This document shows, piece after piece, positions 11,501 to 18,749 of a stretch of 21,998 nt of DNA (its first letter is position 1; every line of letters starts with the position of its first letter). This DNA comes from Apostichopus californicus (lineage: Eukaryota > Echinodermata > Holothuroidea > Aspidochirotida > Stichopodidae). Under the pieces are notes generated by a model that was not told the DNA's origin, made no database searches, and saw nothing but the letters and a program-made list of their open reading frames with translations. A program made the position numbers and the translations under genes. The stretch is taken from assembly GCA_020650975.1 (NCBI GenBank), contig JAIPMN010020275.1, positions 1-21,998 of the forward strand, read 5' to 3'.

Positions 11501-14500
11501 TGTCAGTCAAAACAGCTTAAACAGTGAAACACACAGAAAGCACAAACTATAAGTAGCAAATACTGAAATTATAAACAAAAACATTATTGAGCGATGCCAT
11601 GATTTACATAATCAGGCCTCACATGGCCTCACAGAAACTAATTATATCCTGTAAAGTTGATTACATTACTGATCCTATAACAGAGCCTGTGGAAACCTCA
11701 AACTTACCAGAATTGTTACTTTGGAATGATCCTGTGCTACCACACTCATCACCGATGGGAGTTTCACTGTCGGGGGTGCGATGGCTGCCCCCCTCTTCTT
11801 GTAATAGATGAAGGTCCGTTGGTCTTTCTGTCTTGCCGTCCATTCGTCTGATGTCTAACGGGAACGGATTAAATCTTAATAATTAAATGTTGAATTTATT
11901 TCCCAATTTTTTTAAGGGGGGGGGGGGACATGATATTTCATGTTTCCTTGAAAAATCAAATTAAATGGTTTGGTAAATGATTAAGTGCCTGATTCAGTGG
12001 TGATAAAATAAATGAAGTAATTAAAAAATTTATTTCAGAGAAGGGCTAACAGGAATTCTGCTAAATTGTCAAAACAAATACAAATGCTTAGTTTAGGCCT
12101 ATACCAAAATCAATCCAAAGCATATTTAGAACTAGGCCAATCCTAATTTGTGAAAAGTTTCTAGGAGGAAGTTGTTAATTGTCAAAAAAACAGCTTGAAG
12201 TAGCTGGTTGGATTTCATAACATATTCCACTACCTCCACATACCAATCCCAAGTCACTGGTGCAATTGTCTGCAACATACTTCTTCCTGCCCACCCCCCC
12301 CCCCCAAAAACACAAGGGGGGAAGCCTCTTACATATCAAACACAAATTATGAACACTTTGAAAACCTTGCTTCTTATGTGCAATATAAGCTAAGCTAACT
12401 ACATTTGATACAAATGTATGGTTAAGTCTAGACTTTTGCTTGGTTTGATACTACACAGTATGATACTACATAGCTAGCTTCTGTCCTATGTAATGCATAC
12501 TAGAAAAGCTATCTCTACATGGTAGAGGAAAACATCAGAAAGCTATCTCATTGGTTGATGTTTTCTTTAAATCGTAAAAGAATTTCTCAACATTCTAAAG
12601 ACATGCTCTGACATAAATGTGAACAACCTAAACATGCTCAATTACATTTCATCACGACAAATGTAACACTAAAAATTATGACCAGCTGCTTGGTCATGAT
12701 TATTCGTAATACTGCTATTCATGATTATTCATGCGGCTATCCATGTCACAGTTGGAGATTTCTTTATACGGTTACCTACCTTCTTTTGAATGAGGTTGAA
12801 AACTGCTGTCTCTGGCCTCTGAGCCAGTTAGAGGGTACGGTTTGTTGAGGTCACCACTGGTCTTGGCTAAGAGATCTAAGAGGTCGCTATCATCATCATC
12901 TAACGCTGTGCATAAAGAACAAAGTCAAAGAGGACTCGACGACAGAAGTACCTTGAAGATACCCCTCACAGAGCGAGCTTACTCACGCAAGAAATCTATA
13001 CAGAGTTCTACTGTATGGTTAATTGCGCTTGCCAAGAATTGAAGACTGTCACTATGCTAATTAAATATTGCATCTTCAACAACATACCCCCAGAGAGACT
13101 CGACTGGACGAAATATTTCCTTCGTTGAGTCGTTGTTAAGGATACAGTTAGTTATGAAAATCTGTCAGCAATGACATATCCATGTAAAAGTATACTTAAG
13201 AAATATTATCAAAGTAGTTGATGATGTTCAAGCATGTATTCATTAGGGCACCTGGAAATATTGAATTATGTTTCTGCGAGTAAAGGAAATTAGATGATGT
13301 TGTTGATTTATAACTTGACACCCAAAAATATAATAATAATAAAGATGGTTTTCATCAACGTTTTTTAAGGTTTAATGTGTATATTGTATCCCCAGATGTG
13401 TGACATTTATAGTCTGGTTGAGTCACTTTGGTAACGAGCTTCAACTTTGCATATTTTCATACATATGCATGTTATGCATATGCATAAGGATATGAAAATT
13501 AATAATACTGTGAAAATCACTTCTAGATGCATCACATCTGGAAATCACATGTACAAATCATCTGAATAACACATTGACAATCACATATGGATAAAGTATT
13601 TTATATCTACTGTTTATGAATAGTAAAAAGTAAATGTTTTTCTTTCTGATGTTCCCACTACCATGTAGCAACGGCATTGCTAGCATGTTACATATTTCAC
13701 ATGAACAGTATGTAAATGCAACGCGGAGAGAAAGCCCTGCCAATTACCCCATAAGTCAATCTGTTTTATCGCTTTACTCTTCACCAGTATCTGTAGATGG
13801 TGTATGTATTCACTGTTATTTGTATTTGTTTTATGTAATATTTTATGTCATTGTATATTCTAGATTGTTTGTAAAGCGCACAGATGCATCGCGCGTAGTG
13901 CGCTACATAAGATTTTATTTACATTACATTACACAAGCAGACTTTTACTACTTATTATGTACCTTAAATTGTACTTTAGATGATCATATGATCATGTTAG
14001 CCTTTAATTGCTTGACATGGTATTGTCAACTCACATGTAGGATGGCGGGCAAGTTTCTTCATCTGCTCTGATCTGGTTATAGAATCACTATGTGTGATGC
14101 CCTCTTTCTGGGTCACCTGATCAGTCACATGGGACATCAAATCGTAAGCCTGTTGGAGGAACCAAAGTCACTCATAGTGACCATTATATAATATATCAGT
14201 ATTGCCAAAGGTATATTCGTTTGTAAAAATGAAATAGCGATTCAGTTTATTTTCTGTTATACAAGAAATTTATCATAATTTTATGACAAATTTATACAAG
14301 TTTGACCCAACTACTGACATGACCATTTGGTTTCAAAGAAGAAAATATCAAATGAGGTGATGTCTCATTCATTGTTTTGCATATCAAAATACTGGAATAA
14401 ATGATATAAAATCATTTCCATCCATTTTTTGCTCTTTTTTTTTAACAAACCCTAAGAGTTTCAATATTATTAAAGATTAGATTGACAAATTTATCGCAAC

Positions 14501-17372
14501 AAAAACTGCTTTACAAAAACTTTAAAACAATGAAAATCACAGAAACAGTGGCAAGCATTTAATTCCTGTTAGATTCTTCATTGTTTTTTTGGTTCTTTTG
14601 TTGTTTGTTTGTTTGTTCTTTGTCTGGTTTCTTAACTTCAGCATTAAGTCTCTGCAGTAAGAAAATCAAAATCTTCATGAAGATTAGGTAGTTTTAGGCA
14701 TTTAGAGTAGATTTGCCCATTGTACTGACTAGAGATGTTAACAGGGAAAAGTAATTACTTGGAAACATTTATCTACCACTTTAGTCTATTAAATAGGCAC
14801 CTCAAAAGATTTAATTAGGCACACACACCTAAACTAATCTGCATGAAGAGTACCCAAATGGTTCTACCTACATAGATTGAAGGTTATTTGAGGGGACACA
14901 AAAATAACCAAATTGCCAAATGCTTTTTCAAGAGACGATACATACAGACTTTCTAGCTGTGCTACAGTAACAGGTGGATATCTTCTTTGTAGTAGTTGAG
15001 AGTGTATTTATTTATGAGGGGACAATAGTGAGGCCAAGTATTCTTACCTGATCGGTGTCAAAATGCAAAATGGCCGCCTTCCTTTCACTGTCTCTGACAG
15101 ATCGATCATCTGAAAAGAAGCATTTGAAATTTGAAATTGTATTTTGGAAAATCATGAACATTTTTTACAGACAATAAATAATGATCAGGAGTCAGGCTCA
15201 ACTAAGTTTATGGAATGTAAGGACTAGCATGTTCAATTTACATGAATGCAATGCACCAAAATATAAAACAATATCCAATTTACACAAGAATATGTATCGT
15301 TGTTGGGTTGTTGTTTTCCCCCCATACAAATCAGTTGTTCTCTAAAACAGATCAGTATGGAACTATAAAGTAGCTGGCCAAACTTAATCCCCTTTTAGAT
15401 ATTATCAGCAAAACAGAGCTTTTTTTAAGAGCAAGGAACTGAGCTAATGAATTTTAAGCATTAGAACTTTTCATGTCAAAACCTTTAAATTATAGGTGGA
15501 TTATTATGCGCATTGGATTTATATAGCATGTTTTGCACACATGAACCATAGTATTTTATAAGAGAACGTTCAGAGCCTTCAAATATTGCTACACAAAATT
15601 TGAAATTATTCCCTGCATTACTAACGTATAAGAAACAGTAAATTCTTAATTTCAGTTCTGTGTTTCAGACCTCTCAAATGGAGTCATTGATAGTGCTTTG
15701 CTTTAAGTTTGAAACATTTCCACAAAATGAATGTCATCATGGAAAATGACTAAAAACACATGATTTAATACATTTGTGATAAAATTAACTTAACTAGTCT
15801 AAATGGCTTTTGTAAACATCAACTTCACTGAATACAAGGAAAGAAATTACCACTGACAGTCAATTGCAATGATCAGACTGCAAAGTTGACAAGAAACTGC
15901 CCTATTTTAAAACATATATTATCGATTTCAACATTTTGGAGTTTCTATATAAGAACCGTTTTGTGTGTACATGCGTACTGTACTGTGTCAGTCCTTACCA
16001 AGTTTCCTGAGATTTGGAAGAAGATGGATTAGAAAGAGCCTATAATCAACTTCATTTTTGGTCACAGGGTTGAGACGTAGGTCCAGTTCATGTAGATTGG
16101 CATTGTGCCTCAGTTGATAAAGGTCCTTTAAATTCTTGATGTCATTGTAGTAACTGAAATCATGTTTAGGAAAGTGATTCATATTATTGGACAATAGAAC
16201 AGAGGGGAGGTTTGGTTATTGGGGCATTTATCAAAAGGGAAAGTGCACTAAACTTATGTTAAGAAATAAATAATCAAATATTTAAATATGTAAATACATG
16301 AACAGATGGACAGGAAGGGGTATGAAAAGTTTGAGGAAAACAGAATTTATCATTTTAACAGAGAAGTATATAAACAACATTGACATAATATTAAGTCCAT
16401 ACACTAAAGCCTACATGATGAAAATGGGTAGTTTCACAAGAAATCAGATTTCAGTACAACTCTTGTGGACCATTTTTACACATATTATGTACTGTACAGT
16501 AGCACACCCTCATATTGCTGTGATATTGTGAACTGCATTAGAGTTGTAGTTTGTATATCTTATTCAGCATATGAAGCCACAACAAAAGCCACAACTCCAC
16601 ATGGCAAACAGATTTAATAAAACAAGGAAGAACACGGTACAAACAAAAAGGATACAGATTGAGTTTTTCCAGCACTTTCAGGTGGGAAATTCCTGATAGA
16701 TTTGTGACTGCATTTCTTGAGAGATCTAAGCTCTTCAGTCTCAGAAATCCCTGTAGCGATGTTCCAAGGTGGGTTATCTTCTGATGATATGTACCTGGTA
16801 GAGAAAGGGATTTCACATCCTCTGAAAAAGAAATCCATAATTAAATAGTTTACAATTATCCTAGGCGTATGACATATTGCGGTTATTTATCTGCGGAACA
16901 AGTTCTAAAAGATGAATCGGGTGTTGATCGTAAAAATGATGACACGTACCTTATCCTGTATGATATTACGTAGCACAATGAATGTCGAGTTCTATGAAAA
17001 ATTTTACCAGAAAGATTTTGAAAAAGAAACTAAGAAATATGCAAACGTTGTTGGGAAAGATCACAGACCAGTGTCAGGAGTTTATCTTAAAGAATTTAAT
17101 AAATAGTCCAAGAGTCTTAGTTTTTGGCTATTGCTGTTTAGTAGCAGTATGATATTAGTGCTTTACTGGCAAGATTTAGGCTATTGTATCGGCAAGACTT
17201 AGGTTAGACTAACAACATTTAACTTCAGTTAGACTAAGCCTAACTTAGTGATAACGACCGTTAATTGGTAGGCTATCATCTAAGTTCTTATAAGCTTACC
17301 AAGGTTTTCAACCTCTAATCCCACTCGCTCCCGTATCCATTGCTCGGTAATTTCGAGTGCTGGGAGCGTCAT
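5386..17372 (-). CDS. CEP72: CEP72-like centrosomal leucine-rich repeat protein, complete, 14 exons
   Basis: CEP72 is a centriolar-satellite/pericentriolar protein; in vertebrates it helps recruit the gamma-tubulin ring complex, Kizuna and CEP290 (family knowledge). Exons, in minus-strand order: 17372-17300, 16821-16656, 16153-15999, 15109-15048, 14149-14035, 12905-12780, 11854-11708, 10957-10772, 9705-9620, 8711-8573, 8122-7917, 6716-6596, 6204-6093, 5542-5386. All introns are GT-AG and all phases agree, giving 1851 nt or 616 residues plus TAA; human CEP72 is about 647. LRRs span residues 26-112, followed by an LRR cap (YRLFLIHLLPNLRKL, 117-131). The middle (about 150-370) is polar and probably disordered. 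The segment LLLSLLHLVDRYWNGSRSLH (393-412) and the C-terminal coiled coil ending in HWSYGELK match the vertebrate protein closely. The start ATG is chosen because it aligns near the human N-terminus; the frame stays open for about 12 codons upstream, so a further 5' exon is not excluded. Confidence 0.95.
6093..6204 (-). CDS. CEP72: CEP72 exon 13, coiled coil
   Basis: Encodes residues 528-564 and two bases of codon 565. It contains LQELANMLQESH, close to the human IQELTQMLQESH. Acceptor ctttag, donor AA|gtaagg. Confidence 0.95.
6297..6400. repeat. Polypurine tract with G-run cluster in CEP72 intron 12
   Basis: About 100 bp that is almost all A and G on the plus strand, so pyrimidine-rich in the CEP72 transcript. 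The runs GGGG, GGG and GGGGGG at 6339-6353 could form a G-quadruplex on the plus strand. Open frames across it on both strands are low-complexity artefacts. Confidence 0.7.
6596..6716 (-). CDS. CEP72: CEP72 exon 12, coiled coil
   Basis: Encodes residues 488-527 and one base of codon 528. RLLQGKLQDSMEKNSLLQNQ continues the coiled coil and matches the human LRQHLDKSLEENSRLKSLL register. Acceptor tttcag, donor G|gtaaca. Confidence 0.92.
6783..7095. repeat. Tandem duplication of about 160 bp in CEP72 intron 11
   Basis: Two adjacent diverged copies: 6783-6950 and 6951-7095. Shared blocks include ATGCAGAAAACTA, AACATTTCTGACTTAGTATT and ATTTATGGGGATGTTT-like sequence. The second copy lacks about 12 bp present in the first. 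Confidence 0.85.
7111..7173. repeat. Short direct repeat, 25 bp twice
   Basis: AGCAGGAAACCACAGATCAA plus ACATA occurs exactly at 7111-7135 and 7149-7173, in CEP72 intron 11 just beyond the 160-bp duplication. Confidence 0.9.
7785..7860 (+). mobile_element. Possible 3' end of a non-LTR retroposon
   Basis: The segment ends CTTTGAATAAAATTGAATTT, a poly(A)-signal-like end followed by a GAATTT-type tail. Such ends are common on CR1/L2-type retroposons in invertebrates (general knowledge). No reverse transcriptase is visible and the left edge is unknown. It lies in CEP72 intron 11, antisense to the gene. Confidence 0.35.
7917..8122 (-). CDS. CEP72: CEP72 exon 11, start of coiled coil
   Basis: The longest coding exon (206 nt), residues 419-487. 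It starts AQARHI, identical to the human protein at this point. From about residue 442 (KFDEMMKKLEKENLIL) it becomes a heptad-like, charged helix. It ends in phase 0 at GTA|gtaagt. Confidence 0.94.
8352..8371. repeat. CAA microsatellite
   Basis: Six or so ACA/CAA units in CEP72 intron 10. Confidence 0.9.
8573..8711 (-). CDS. CEP72: CEP72 exon 10, conserved helix
   Basis: Encodes residues 373-418 and one base of codon 419. The LLLSLLHLVDRYWNGSRSLH core (393-412) is one of the best conserved parts of the protein outside the LRRs. Its first 63 coding bases and the acceptor are present twice more in the intron just upstream (see the triplication entry); only this copy has the rest of the exon and a donor (G|gtaagg). 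Confidence 0.94.
8649..8951 (-). repeat. Tandem triplication of the 5' end of CEP72 exon 10 with its splice acceptor
   Basis: The first 63 coding bases of exon 10 (8711-8649) recur at 8832-8770 and 8951-8889, with 4 and 5 substitutions respectively. Each is preceded on the minus strand by a ccctag acceptor and followed by about 58 bp of AT-rich intron. Periods are 121 and 119 bp. The extra copies keep PPKETK and SPV.KDAS but lack the rest of the exon and any donor. Continuous reading from either extra acceptor into the next copy reaches a stop codon, so they are most likely pseudo-exon fragments. Confidence 0.93.
9620..9705 (-). CDS. CEP72: CEP72 exon 9
   Basis: An 86-nt exon encoding residues 344-372 (DHETSVKRAPSEAQLEEYKE...). 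It ends in phase 0 at GAG|gtaaat, which fits the phase-0 start of exon 10. Acceptor tttccag. Confidence 0.87.
9742..9910. repeat. Tandem duplication of about 86 bp in CEP72 intron 8
   Basis: Copies at about 9742-9820 and 9828-9910 share CTACAGT, AAATATTACAAAACC, AATGTGCTAGTCCAT and GTAGTTC blocks in the same order, with point differences and small indels. Confidence 0.85.
9911..10771. other. Rest of CEP72 intron 8
   Basis: No structural element recognised. A plus-strand open frame of 107 codons at 10374-10697 has fairly protein-like composition (MTQEVHAPPPPSRNKKAF...) but no similarity I recognise and no splice or promoter support. I do not call it a gene. Confidence 0.4.
10772..10957 (-). 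CDS. CEP72: CEP72 exon 8, HFTPNP motif
   Basis: Encodes residues 282-343 and one base of codon 344. It is rich in His, Ser, Tyr and Gly, ending in HFTPNP (336-341). This resembles the YFTPHP motif in the disordered middle of human CEP72 and anchors the alignment here. Acceptor cttctag, donor G|gtatgt. Confidence 0.88.
11708..11854 (-). CDS. CEP72: CEP72 exon 7
   Basis: Encodes residues 233-281 and one base of codon 282. The sequence is polar and rich in Ser, Gly, Glu and Asp, so probably disordered. Acceptor cgttag, donor G|gtaagt. Assignment rests on the splice signals and phase, not on similarity. Confidence 0.83.
11855..12779. other. CEP72 intron 6
   Basis: AT-rich intron with two homopolymer tracts: 12 G at 11916-11927 and 12 C at 12294-12305. 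Nothing else recognised. Confidence 0.6.
12780..12905 (-). CDS. CEP72: CEP72 exon 6, acidic patch
   Basis: Encodes residues 191-232 and one base of codon 233. It starts SLDDDDSDLLDLLAK, an acidic and leucine-rich short helix that resembles the DDEAVLNLIAECEW-type segment of human CEP72. Acceptor gcacag, donor G|gtaggt; phases fit both neighbours. Confidence 0.87.
13440..13500. repeat. Palindromic ATGCATATGCAT-rich segment
   Basis: The self-complementary ATGCATATGCAT and nearby CATATGCATG form overlapping palindromes in CEP72 intron 5. This could be chance in AT-rich DNA. Confidence 0.45.
13800..13935 (+). mobile_element. Possible retroposon 3' end with GCGC hairpin
   Basis: GTAAAGCGCACAGATGCATC is followed by GCGCGTAGTGCGCTACATAA and an ATTTTATTTACATTACATTA tail. 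A TGTAAAGCGC...GCGCTATATAA hairpin followed by a short tandem tail is a common ending of invertebrate CR1/L2-like elements and SINEs (general knowledge). The 5' limit is a guess. It lies in CEP72 intron 5, antisense. The 145-codon plus-strand frame at 13634-14071 runs across it and also across the real exon 5, so it is not a gene. Confidence 0.45.
14035..14149 (-). CDS. CEP72: CEP72 exon 5
   Basis: Encodes residues 153-190 and one base of codon 191 (AYDLMSHVTDQVTQKEG...). It begins the polar, poorly conserved middle of the protein. It is assigned from its acceptor (ccaacag), its donor (gtgagt) and matching phases on both sides rather than from strong similarity. Confidence 0.85.
14150..15047. 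other. CEP72 intron 4
   Basis: AT-rich intron with a TTTG simple repeat at 14598-14620. Nothing else recognised. Confidence 0.6.
15048..15109 (-). CDS. CEP72: CEP72 exon 4
   Basis: A 62-nt exon encoding residues 132-152 (DDRSVRDSERKAAILHF...). The human protein has a nearly identical DDRPVR-SERKAS-LHF segment straight after the LRR cap. Acceptor ttttcag, donor CAG|gtaaga. Confidence 0.95.
15110..15998. other. CEP72 intron 3
   Basis: AT-rich intron with no repeat or exon-like open frame that I can support. Confidence 0.6.
15999..16153 (-). CDS. CEP72: CEP72 exon 3, last LRR and LRR cap
   Basis: Encodes residues 80-131 and one base of codon 132. It carries the LRR core LHELDLRLNPV (100-110) followed by YRLFLIHLLPNLRKL (117-131). 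This is the typical LRR-cap signature that closes the repeat domain in CEP72, U2A' and related proteins. Acceptor tttcag and donor gtaagg are both good. Confidence 0.95.
16656..16821 (-). CDS. CEP72: CEP72 exon 2, first leucine-rich repeats
   Basis: Encodes residues 25-79 and two bases of codon 80. It contains KSLSLPGTY (28-36), KITHLG (39-44) and the LRR core LKSLDLSRNAVTNLSGISHL (53-72), which match vertebrate CEP72 almost position by position. The donor (CT|gtatcc) is weaker than the others, but the next exon restores the LNLYYN motif exactly, which supports it. Confidence 0.93.
16869..17106 (+). pseudogene. Coding-like relic with a frame change, antisense within CEP72 intron 1
   Basis: An ATG at 16869 opens 34 codons (MTYCGYLSAEQVLKDESG... 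to LILYDIT) before TAG. In the next frame a further open stretch follows at once, reading FYEKFYQKDFEKETKKYANV, then GKDHRPVSGVYLKEFNK and TAG at 17104-17106; an AATAAA overlaps that stop. Both pieces have protein-like composition. Together they look like one small coding sequence broken by an indel near 16970. I do not recognise it. It may be a decayed gene or transposon fragment, or chance. Confidence 0.3.
17300..17372 (-). CDS. CEP72: CEP72 exon 1, start codon and N-terminal helix
   Basis: Encodes residues 1-24 plus the first base of codon 25 (MTLPALEITEQW...). It ends at a consensus donor (G|gtaagc). The LEITEQWIRERVGL stretch aligns with the helix that precedes the first LRR in vertebrate CEP72. 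An AG directly before the ATG on the minus strand, with a T-rich run upstream, could also act as an acceptor; this leaves some doubt about the true 5' end. Confidence 0.85.
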
Positions 17373-17751
17373 CTGGTCACCTGGTGCATGGAAAAAAATT
17401 GTATTCAAAACAACCGCCGGGTTCTTTCAAGTGAGCTACAGTTAGGCTAGGTTTATTGTTCACAGTCTAAAAGGCGAGACAGAGTGCAGTATCGCCGTTA
17501 GGTATACCGTATGTAGTATTGAAAAAGTACAATTGTCGACAGGTCGTTCGTTACAACGAGAGCCTTTAGTTCATCTTTGTTGCCAGATTGCATTACACAT
17601 CAATGGCCAACTTTTATTTCATTTCAGCCGAATTACAATGAATGATATATACATTTAGCATATTGATATGCGATGTACTGGTCAGATTGTGTTTTCAACA
17701 AATTGACAAGAAAGTCAAAACATTGCAAAACACCAATCTTTCTAATACAAG
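17373..17751. promoter_or_regulatory. Probable divergent promoter region between CEP72 and plus-strand genes
   Basis: This 379-bp interval lies between the CEP72 start codon and the first plus-strand open exon. Part of it (about 17410-17580) has more CpG dinucleotides than the AT-rich surroundings (CCGCCGGG, GGCGAGAC, TATCGCCG, GTCGTTCG, ACGAG). I see no convincing TATA box. The head-to-head layout suggests a shared bidirectional promoter; that is inferred from position, not from a recognised motif. Confidence 0.4.
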
Positions 17752-18724
17752 GGAGATCTTGAGGACGAAGATGGTACTCGCCGTACATTGAAAACCATCT
17801 GTAAATGTAATGAAAACGGCTTGCACCAGTTTGCTGACCATTTCCACCGTTCATATTCATCAAAAGAGTCCAAAATCTCAAACCGTAAGTACAGTACTAG
17901 GATCGACACACAGAGGGAAACATTATTCGAATGTTTGTTATTAGACAATTACTTTAGTTTGATGTTCAATAACATACAGTCAAATGCATGCATACTATGA
18001 ACACACACCATTGGAGAGTTCCTACTCCTAGCACTAACTTAGTATAGTGAAGAATTCATATATACTCAAGGCTTTCAGCACTTGAGTTTTACTGTAAGAC
18101 CTGGACCCTAGGCTTTATCTTAGTACTATCAACCTCTATCATACTCCCATTATACATAATATAGCCTAGCCTAGTCACAAATTACTGCAGTAGACACATG
18201 GAATCAAATATGGCTTACTATATTTGTGGATGTAACATATATATTTAAATGTGTATTCTATGTAACAGTGCACCTTGGTATATAACAAAACAATTTAGTC
18301 TGGTACAGGAGTTGTCAAGTGTCCAGTTCCTGATACCAATGATTATGAAAGACCTACTAACATTCAGGTAATATATATACTACACAGAACAACAAATAAG
18401 GATTTCTCACAGTAAGTGTAAATTCACATTACTGTCAGTATTGAATATGGACAGTTTTAAATAGAGAAAATAAGGCAATTATTTTTGCCAGAACAGAGGT
18501 AGAGTTTTCTATTGCTGTAGCCAAAGTTTCATTGCTCAACCAGAATTTGATTATATAATATCCTAGTCAGATGATTGTTATGCATTACCAGTATTTTTAA
18601 CTCAGCCATCCTTACCTTCGTAACTAATTAATATTCCATTTTTTTCTTCTTTGACTTGCAGATATCACTCAAATTCGGTTCTCCTGTCATTGTGAACGAA
18701 AAAACTGCCAGAGTGGCTGATTGA
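17752..18724 (+). CDS. Candidate unrecognised small protein gene upstream of LENG1 (5' end unknown)
   Basis: Three open, phase-matched exons: 17752-17884 (donor C|gtaagt), 18309-18367 (acceptor gtacag, donor CAG|gtaata) and 18662-18724 (acceptor cttgcag, stop TGA 18722-18724). Joined, they encode at least 84 residues. Notable stretches are an acidic start (GDLEDEDG), KTICKCNENGLHQFADHFHR, VVKCPVPDTNDYERPTN and SLKFGSPVIVNEKTARVAD. I do not recognise the family. No in-frame ATG is present in the first exon, so an upstream exon is needed; its weak acceptor (taatacaag) is the least certain junction. A stop-free run over 83 codons in AT-rich DNA, with three agreeing phases, is unlikely by chance but possible. 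It could also be spliced 5' leader of LENG1 with no protein product. Confidence 0.42.
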
Positions 18725-18726
18725 TC

Positions 18727-18749
18727 ATGAATATCTTACCAAAGAAAAA
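18727..18749 (+). CDS. LENG1: LENG1 coding exon 1
   Basis: Only 23 coding bases (MNILPKK plus two bases of Asn8). The full exon probably begins at 18662, after a strong pyrimidine-rich acceptor (tttttttcttctttgacttgcag region), so 18662-18726 is leader sequence. That leader also holds the end of another open frame. Confidence 0.9.

Noticed and set aside
13634-14071. A 145-codon plus-strand open frame
   Set aside because: It overlaps CEP72 exon 5 in antisense and a retroposon-like tail; composition is aromatic and low-complexity, with no recognisable domain.
17633-17948. Minus-strand open frames upstream of CEP72 (for example EILDSFDEYERWKWSANWCK)
   Set aside because: They are antisense to the better supported plus-strand exon ending at the gtaagt donor (17884); no phase-compatible link to CEP72 exon 1 was found.
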